A DNA stretch of 8,204 nt from Verrucomicrobiota bacterium (lineage in GTDB: Bacteria; Verrucomicrobiota; Verrucomicrobiia; Limisphaerales; UBA1096): contig JASLKI010000321.1 in the NCBI GenBank assembly GCA_030747575.1, positions 1 to 8,204 of the forward strand, read 5' to 3'. Shown here piece after piece: positions 1 to 4,724 of the stretch; the stretch's first letter is position 1, and each line of letters opens with the position of its first letter. The notes beneath the pieces are model-generated. The model made no database searches, was not told where the DNA came from, and worked only from the letters and a program-made list of their open reading frames with translations. The position numbers were made by a program, and so were the translations under genes.

Positions 1-90
1 AAAATATGGCGGGTCGGCCTCATGGGCCACAACGCCACCCCGGCCAACGTCAAACGCTTCCTCGACGCGCTTTGCCAGTGTCTCGGATAA
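1..90 (+). CDS. Class V aminotransferase, C-terminal end (alanine/serine-glyoxylate aminotransferase type), partial
   Basis: The window opens inside a rightward gene; frame 1 reads 29 residues and stops with TAA at 88-90. The tail contains WRVGLMGHNATPANVKRFL, which matches the conserved C-terminus of PLP-dependent alanine-glyoxylate/serine-pyruvate aminotransferases (typically 'WRIGLMG..A...NV..LL.AL'). Known members transfer an amino group from alanine or serine to glyoxylate in the cytoplasm. The PLP lysine and substrate-binding residues lie outside the window, so substrate cannot be judged. It is the only gene on the plus strand and converges on the NagB-like gene with 24 bp between the stop codons, so it belongs to a different transcription unit. 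A related class V enzyme is possible; the family call is fairly secure from the WR.GLMG motif but rests on few residues. Confidence 0.72.
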   Translation, partial: KIWRVGLMGHNATPANVKRFLDALCQCLG

Positions 91-114
91 GAGCAAGCGC
101 TTTGCCAAGTGGCT

Positions 115-1047
115 TCAGTGCATCTCGACGTCGCAGGTGCCGAGCCCGCCCCGGTAGTAGTTGAACTGGACGTTCGGGTGGTCAGCAAGCAGCGACATCG
201 GCACGCTGCTGTCGGTGATGCCATTGGAAATCATCAGCGCCGTGAGCCGTTGGCCAAGCGGGTTGTCGTGCGCGCCGGCGTGCCAGATGCTGACCTTCTC
301 CGACTGCCATGTTTCGATCGGCCCCACGGTGACGGCGCGTTGCGGCACCATGGTGATGTTGCCGCCGCCAGAGGTGCGGGCGTTTTGCGCCAGCGTGATC
401 GGGTGCAACTCGACCACGCGCGTGGCGAGTTTGCGGTATTCCTCCGGCGTCAAAGGTGCATCGGTATACTCCCCCTCGCGTCGCAGCGGATCGTTGAACG
501 CCCAGTGCTTGATGTCGCCCTGACCACCCTGCATGACCGCGCAGCGAACGCCGTCCCAGCTTTCTCTATAGGCCGTCGTGTCGACCTTGGGAAAATGCAG
601 ATTTTTCTCCGGCATTGTCTGGCCAGGCAAAATCCGGTCGAAACACAGTTCGCGATCCGCCCGCTCGAATGACAACGGGTGGTCGGTCGGCACTTCGCGG
701 CCGTCGTCACCAACCCATTCATCCATGCCCCAGAAATGCGAGTATTGCAGCGACAGGCCAAGCTCGTTGACCAAGCGGGCGACAAGTGGCAGTTGCTCGG
801 TCGGCCCGATCGGCCCGCAGATGCCAACCGGATTATCCGCAGTCGCCTCACGCCATGCATGGATATACTCAAGCGCCTCGGCCAAATAGAAATCCTCCAG
901 CGTATCGTACATCACGACGCGAAAGCCGGGACGCGACAATTGCTGGATGTCACTTGGCGTGAGCCCCGCTGCGTCACTGATGAGGTCGTCCTCGAGCGTG
1001 GTGTAGTCCCACCAGTCGGGAGCGATGGAACTGAGCTTTCGCGGCAT
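115..1047 (-). CDS. NagB/glucosamine-6-phosphate deaminase-like sugar isomerase, divergent active site
   Basis: A 310-residue protein with no signal peptide, so probably cytoplasmic. It belongs to the NagB/RpiA-like fold. The motif MDEWVG (residues 108-113) matches MDEYVG of glucosamine-6-phosphate deaminase, whose Asp is the general base for C1-C2 isomerisation. GGQGDIKHWAFNDP (174-187) matches the GxGxDGHIAFNEP active-site loop. NAR (222-224), VPQRAVTVG (234-242) and the flanking positions follow the family's later conserved block. Known NagB converts glucosamine-6-phosphate to fructose-6-phosphate plus ammonia. Oddities: in the loop the catalytic Asp position is Ile179 and the Glu position is Asp186, while His181 is kept. 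The N-terminal TGxTP phosphate loop is replaced by GPIGPT (78-83), and the lysine of the GSQKA motif is not evident near 258-265. It is also longer than E. coli NagB (266 residues). Substrate may therefore differ; gluconolactonase-like or other isomerase members of the fold are alternatives. Its ATG sits 3 bp after the sulfatase stop with only a weak GGGG upstream, implying translational coupling. Confidence 0.8.
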   Translation of the reverse strand: MPRKLSSIAPDWWDYTTLEDDLISDAAGLTPSDIQQLSRPGFRVVMYDTLEDFYLAEALEYIHAWREATADNPVGICGPIGPTEQLPLVARLVNELGLSLQYSHFWGMDEWVGDDGREVPTDHPLSFERADRELCFDRILPGQTMPEKNLHFPKVDTTAYRESWDGVRCAVMQGGQGDIKHWAFNDPLRREGEYTDAPLTPEEYRKLATRVVELHPITLAQNARTSGGGNITMVPQRAVTVGPIETWQSEKVSIWHAGAHDNPLGQRLTALMISNGITDSSVPMSLLADHPNVQFNYYRGGLGTCDVEMH

Positions 1048-1050
1048 GGA

Positions 1051-2586
1051 TTATCGGGCGCCCCGGTTGATCGGCTCGTCCACCACGAGTTGACCCGGGA
1101 AGGCACCCGGCTTGGAGCGCGACTTGAGTCGCTTGTTCTGTGAGTTACCCCTTGGCTGGTTGAGCGGGATAAACATCCCACCGCTCTCGGCAAGCATTCC
1201 GTACAGCTTGTTTTCCATCTCTCGAACGACCGGTTTGAGCTTGGAATCGGCGATGAGGTTCTTGGTTTCGCCAGGGTCGCTGCGTATGTCGTACAACTCG
1301 TCGGTGTCCCAAAGTCCGTAGTAGGTGATGTACTTGTAGCGATCGCCGCGCAACGCAAACACCGTGGGCGATTGAGGGAAGTTTTTCTCCCAGTAATAGA
1401 CGTAGAGAAAATAGTCGCGCCACGAAATGTCCTTGCCTTGGCCAAGCGGGATGAAGCTTTGGCCGTCCATGTAGCTGGGCGTCTTGATGCCGGCAGCCTC
1501 GAACACAGTCGGGGCGATGTCGATGTTGGCGACGACCTCCTCGACCACTTGGCCGCCCCCGAAGAGCGCCGGGCACTGCATCACCATCGGCACGCGGATG
1601 GAGGTCTCGTAAGCGACCCGCTTGTCGATCAGACCGTGTTCGCCGAACATAAACCCGTTGTCGCCCATGTAAATCACCAGCGTGTCGTCGTGCACGCCCA
1701 TCTCCTTGAGCGTCTTGAGCACCCGGCCAATGCTGTCGTCCACCGCGAGAAACGCCTCACAGTAATCCTTGTAAAACTTCTCGACATCGATGCCGCTGTG
1801 GTACGCGAAGTCGACGCCGTGCCAACTGTTACGCTGATCCTTCAGCCAACGCGGCTTGCCGTCGTAGTTCGCCGGCGAGTCGGCCTGCGACCTGGGCGGC
1901 ACAACTTCCGCACCGGCATACGTGCCGCGATGCCGATCGGCCGGCGTGAACTGCGCGTGCACCGCCTTGTGAGAAAGGTACATGAAAAACGGCTTGTCCC
2001 GCTTGCGGCTGCGCAGCCAGTCCACCGCGTAGTCGGTCAACTCGTCGGTGATGTACCCTTTCTGAGGCACCTTTTTGCCGTTGACGTTGAGGCCGTTGCG
2101 CGACGGTTGATACGTGCCCTGACCGCGAAAGCTCACCCAGTGGTCGAACCCCGGCCGGGGCTGGTCGGTGCTGCCGCCCATGTGCCACTTGCCGATGTAC
2201 GCCGTCTCGTAGCCGGCCTTCTGCAAATGTTGCGGAAAGAACACCGTCCCGTCCGGCACGAGCCGGTTGTTGTCGATCACCCGGTGCTTGTGCGTGTAAA
2301 GCCCGGTGAGGATCGACGCCCGACTCGGTGAACAAAGCGACGTGGTCACGAACGCATTCTTCAGGTGCACACCGTTCCGGGCCATCGAGTCGAGGTGCGG
2401 CGTTTTCAAAAACGGATGCCCCATGAAGCCCATCGCGTCGTAGCGGTGATCGTCGGTCAGGATAAAAACAACGTTGCGCGGCTTGGCTTCAGGCACTCGC
2501 TCTATGGCCAGCTTGTCGTCAGCAATCACCTGCCCAAGCGCAGCCAAGGCAACCACAGCGGAAAAAAATATTCGGATGTTTTTCAT
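1051..2586 (-). CDS. Secreted formylglycine-dependent sulfatase (family S1)
   Basis: A 511-residue sulfatase hydrolysing sulfate esters, exported to the periplasm or cell surface. The start at 2586 is chosen because it gives a clean Sec signal peptide (hydrophobic residues 7-20, likely cleavage after VIA, residue 22), immediately followed by the sulfatase domain. Visible motifs: metal-binding TDD (44-46); CSPSR (85-89), where Cys85 is the predicted formylglycine precursor of the CxPxR signature; GKWHMG (132-137); SHKAVH (205-210); GDNGFMFGEHGL (308-319) with metal-binding Asp309/Asn310 and His317; Lys322. The C-terminal subdomain carries RYKYI (416-420) and DELYDIRSDPGETKNL (429-444), usual in this family, so the protein is full length. 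Being Cys-type it needs a formylglycine-generating enzyme or anSME encoded elsewhere. The GDNGxxxGEHGLxDKR pattern resembles N-acetylglucosamine-6-sulfatase/heparan-type subfamilies, but substrate is not fixed by sequence alone. No clear Shine-Dalgarno is seen (pyrimidine-rich CCTTTTTACC precedes ATG). The downstream NagB-like gene starts 3 bp after its TAA. Confidence 0.93.
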   Translation of the reverse strand: MKNIRIFFSAVVALAALGQVIADDKLAIERVPEAKPRNVVFILTDDHRYDAMGFMGHPFLKTPHLDSMARNGVHLKNAFVTTSLCSPSRASILTGLYTHKHRVIDNNRLVPDGTVFFPQHLQKAGYETAYIGKWHMGGSTDQPRPGFDHWVSFRGQGTYQPSRNGLNVNGKKVPQKGYITDELTDYAVDWLRSRKRDKPFFMYLSHKAVHAQFTPADRHRGTYAGAEVVPPRSQADSPANYDGKPRWLKDQRNSWHGVDFAYHSGIDVEKFYKDYCEAFLAVDDSIGRVLKTLKEMGVHDDTLVIYMGDNGFMFGEHGLIDKRVAYETSIRVPMVMQCPALFGGGQVVEEVVANIDIAPTVFEAAGIKTPSYMDGQSFIPLGQGKDISWRDYFLYVYYWEKNFPQSPTVFALRGDRYKYITYYGLWDTDELYDIRSDPGETKNLIADSKLKPVVREMENKLYGMLAESGGMFIPLNQPRGNSQNKRLKSRSKPGAFPGQLVVDEPINRGAR

Positions 2587-2668
2587 GGTAAAAAGGAAAC
2601 GGCTACAACGCCGCAGTTCAGCAGGGGAGTGTGGCTCCGCCGCTCCGCCCTGTAAAGCCGGAGTGCGG
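2587..2668. other. Intergenic gap between secreted hypothetical gene and sulfatase
   Basis: This is the largest gap in the leftward gene block (82 bp). It holds no gene and no convincing -35/-10 pair on the minus strand. It does contain a GC-rich segment bounded by near-identical 11-bp direct repeats (2626-2636 and 2660-2670), listed separately. Read on the minus strand, CTCCG (around 2657-2661) can pair with CGGAG (around 2641-2645) to form a short hairpin, with no T-run after it. It could be an RNA processing or attenuation site within the operon; no function can be assigned. Confidence 0.5.
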
Positions 2669-2670
2669 CT
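2626..2670. repeat. GC-rich element bounded by 11-bp direct repeats
   Basis: GGAGTGTGGCT (2626-2636) recurs as GGAGTGCGGCT (2660-2670), one mismatch, with 23 bp of GC-rich sequence between them. The interior includes CTCCG at 2643-2647 on the plus strand, complementary to CGGAG at 2659-2663, so the right repeat can fold back on the interior. The right repeat runs into the TAG stop (2669-2671) of the secreted hypothetical gene. The organisation resembles a short intergenic REP-like or MITE-like unit. Whether it is dispersed in the genome cannot be seen from one copy. Confidence 0.45.
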
Positions 2671-3337
2671 AATTGCGGTGGAGGCGCCAAAACTGAACGC
2701 GCCCTCCTGCCCGCAGGAAGGTGGACACCGTGCCGCCATTGCCAACCACCGTCTCGACCGTCTCCCAGCTTTCAAGGTCGGATGATTTTTGCAGTAGAAA
2801 CTCATCGCCGTCGGTGCCCTCCCACTCGATCTCCACAGCGCGATGTATGCCGATAAGTCTGCCTGTGGCTTCCCCGCTACCGCCACCCTCCCCAACAATC
2901 ACAGGATCATCGGTTGGATTCTTTTTAGGCAAGCGCGTGGCTAACTCGATATCCAGTTCATCCACGTCCACGTCCTCAAAGATTTTCTGGAAGCCATCGA
3001 TAAAATAATACTGCGTGCCACCCTTTTCGGCATAAGCGCGAATCGACACATAGTAGTTCATCCGCGTTTTGCGCTCGGCCGAGAAATGAACGTCGAGCAA
3101 CGAGTGCGCCTTGGTGCTGAGATCAAGGCCTTTGAACTCCACCTGGTCCACCAGCGTCGCCGGCGCATCGGCGAGCCACGGATCGTACTCATACAGCCGA
3201 GCGTCCACATAGATACCAAGCATCTTCTGCTTCGTCAGCGGGAAGGTCAGGTTCACATCCGCCTCGAGCGGCGCCGCATGCAGCTTGGCCAAGCCGGCTG
3301 CAAAGAAGGCTACAAATAAAAATAATCGCATATTCAT
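2669..3337 (-). CDS. Secreted hypothetical protein with Verrucomicrobia-type C-terminal beta module
   Basis: A 222-residue protein not recognised as a named family. Residues 1-21 form a signal peptide (hydrophobic LFLFVAFFAAGLA, probable cleavage after LHA). Residues 23-137 look beta-rich, with many aromatic residues (YVDARLYEYDPW at 43-54, MNYYVSIRAY at 93-102, YYFIDGFQKIF at 110-120). A polar, glycine-rich linker spans about 138-159. Residues 164-222 match the small C-terminal module seen in many secreted Verrucomicrobia proteins, with EW (171-172), FLLQKSSDLESW (180-191) and FWRL (216-219) in the expected spacing. The first domain has a faint likeness to the YscW-type lipoprotein fold (DAPA near 57-60, YxVxIRAY), which is inference only. 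A second in-frame ATG two codons later (3331) could also be the start. It lies 30 bp after the DUF1552 stop, so it is probably cotranscribed. Its partner or ligand is unknown; a surface or binding role is plausible. Confidence 0.75.
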   Translation of the reverse strand: MNMRLFLFVAFFAAGLAKLHAAPLEADVNLTFPLTKQKMLGIYVDARLYEYDPWLADAPATLVDQVEFKGLDLSTKAHSLLDVHFSAERKTRMNYYVSIRAYAEKGGTQYYFIDGFQKIFEDVDVDELDIELATRLPKKNPTDDPVIVGEGGGSGEATGRLIGIHRAVEIEWEGTDGDEFLLQKSSDLESWETVETVVGNGGTVSTFLRAGGRVQFWRLHRN

Positions 3338-3367
3338 CGTCGCAGAGAAGCCAGGCCCACCGAAGCG

Positions 3368-4678
3368 TTACACCTCATCGAGGGGCGCTGTTGCGTCACC
3401 GAAGGTTTTTTTATGGACGTCCATTTTGTCCATCATGCTGAGAAAAAGGCGGGACATTTGGCGGTCGGGCTTGCCGAGGTAGTCCAAGTTCTGGCCGCCC
3501 TTGATCCGGCCGCCGCCTCCACCGAGCATCACGACCGGGAGCTGGTTGGCGTCGTGATGGCCGTTGACCATGCTGGAGCAGAGCATCAGCATCGTGTTGT
3601 CGAGCGCGGTCCGTTCGCCCTCCTGTATTTTATCCAGTCGTCCGGCGATGTAGGCCATTTGCTCGAGGAAAAACTGGTTCACTTTCAACCAGTCGTCCGT
3701 GTCGCTGTGCGAGAGCAGGTGATGAATCATGTAGTCCACGCCAAGGTGCGGGAAGCGCAGCGTGCCGTGGTCGTTGTTCAGCTTGAGCGTGCAGATGCGC
3801 GTGGTGTCGGTCTGGAATGCCAGCACGAGCAGGTCGCTCATCAGCCGCATGTGCTCGACGATGTCCTGCGGGTAGCCGTCCCGCGGGCGCGGGATGTCCG
3901 GCTTGGCCAGGGTGGGCCGCCAGCCCTGCAGTTCGCCGCGTTTGCCGGCGCTCTCGATTCGTTGTTCGACTTCGCGGACGGAGTTCAAATATTCGTCGAG
4001 CTTTTGCTGGTCGAGCCGGCTGATGTTGCGGCGCAGATCCCTCGCGTCGGACAGCACAGCATCGAGCACGCTTTGGTCGCCGGCTTGCGCCTTGTTTTTG
4101 AACATCTCATCAAACGCCAGCGCGGGATAGACCTCGAGCGGCGTCGGCGTAGTCGGGCTGCTCCACGAGATGTGAGAGCTGTAGAGCATCGAGTAATCCT
4201 TGTGCACCGAGGGGTTCGCCTTTTCGCAGCCGAGCACGAGGCTCGGCAACTTGGTGCGGTGCCCGATGTGCCGCGCCACCAATTGATCGACGCTCGTGCC
4301 GGACTGGATCCGCCCACCCGGTGCCAACGGCGCACCGGAGAGCAGGTTGCCGGTTTGCGAACTGTGGATGTTGCCCTTGAGCGCCTCGGCATTGTACAGG
4401 CCTCGGATGAACACCATCTTATCGCGAAACTCGTTAAGCGGCGTGAGCACCTTGCCAAGCTTCATGTCGGTACCCTCCCCCTTGGCCCACCATTCGTCCC
4501 GGTGATAACCGCAGCCGGAAAACAGGATGGCCATGCGCGTCGGCGCCTCGCTGGCCTTCGTCGCGGCGAGGCGGGTGTCACCCCATACGCGGCGCGATTC
4601 CATCCACGGCAACGCCATTGAGGCGCCCAGCCCTCGCAGCATCGTGCGGCGGGAGAGTTGGTAACGCATCTTGTTCAT
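3368..4678 (-). CDS. Tat-exported DUF1552 (HXXSHH family) protein
   Basis: With the start at 4678 the protein has 436 residues. The N-terminus carries SRRTMLRG (9-16), a twin-arginine motif, followed by a short hydrophobic stretch, so export through Tat is expected. The body matches DUF1552 across its length: MAILFSGCGYHRDEWW (49-64), NIHSSQTGNLLSG (103-115), LVLGCEKANPSVHKDY (148-163 region), and IHHLLSHSD (318-326), which holds the family's HXXSHH motif as HLLSHS with the final His replaced by Ser. NGHHDANQLPVVMLGGGGG follows near 372-390. The biochemical role of the family is unestablished; it is typically encoded beside DUF1592-family proteins, as here. Start choice: ATG at 4678 has AAGGA 11 nt upstream. 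In-frame ATGs at 4702 and 4735 (the latter overlapping the upstream stop by 11 bp) would add 8 or 19 residues and push the twin-arginine motif inward. Tat export suggests folding or cofactor loading in the cytoplasm before secretion (inference). Confidence 0.92.
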   Translation of the reverse strand: MNKMRYQLSRRTMLRGLGASMALPWMESRRVWGDTRLAATKASEAPTRMAILFSGCGYHRDEWWAKGEGTDMKLGKVLTPLNEFRDKMVFIRGLYNAEALKGNIHSSQTGNLLSGAPLAPGGRIQSGTSVDQLVARHIGHRTKLPSLVLGCEKANPSVHKDYSMLYSSHISWSSPTTPTPLEVYPALAFDEMFKNKAQAGDQSVLDAVLSDARDLRRNISRLDQQKLDEYLNSVREVEQRIESAGKRGELQGWRPTLAKPDIPRPRDGYPQDIVEHMRLMSDLLVLAFQTDTTRICTLKLNNDHGTLRFPHLGVDYMIHHLLSHSDTDDWLKVNQFFLEQMAYIAGRLDKIQEGERTALDNTMLMLCSSMVNGHHDANQLPVVMLGGGGGRIKGGQNLDYLGKPDRQMSRLFLSMMDKMDVHKKTFGDATAPLDEV

Positions 4679-4689
4679 ATCGAGTTCAG

Positions 4690-4694
4690 TCCTT
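4690..4694 (-). promoter_or_regulatory. Ribosome binding site for the DUF1552 gene
   Basis: AAGGA on the minus strand, 11 nt before the ATG at 4678. It is the best Shine-Dalgarno match near the three candidate starts of this gene and is the main reason for choosing the shortest form. The spacing is slightly long, so the assignment is tentative. Confidence 0.45.
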
Positions 4695-4724
4695 CGGTTC
4701 ATGCTAAATTGGTTGCGGTCACAA

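Noticed and set aside
91..114. Bidirectional terminator between the convergent genes
   Set aside because: Only a 13-nt near-palindrome (GCAAGCGCTTTGC) is present, with no stable stem-loop and no T-run on either strand.
1372..2331. Long open frame on the plus strand opposite the sulfatase
   Set aside because: It is a GC-rich antisense shadow of the sulfatase with no recognisable domain or start signal.
2587..2668. Dedicated promoter for the sulfatase gene
   Set aside because: No -35/-10 pair with acceptable spacing is visible on the minus strand; cotranscription from upstream is simpler.
2587..2898. N-terminal extension of the sulfatase reading frame by 104 codons
   Set aside because: The extension overlaps the end of the secreted hypothetical gene, has a low-complexity, Arg/Ala-rich composition, and is followed by an ideal signal peptide beginning at 2586.
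3413..4621. Long open frame on the plus strand opposite the DUF1552 gene
   Set aside because: It lies antisense to a well-matched family protein and its translation is His/Arg/Val-rich without motifs, as expected for the complementary frame of a GC-rich gene.
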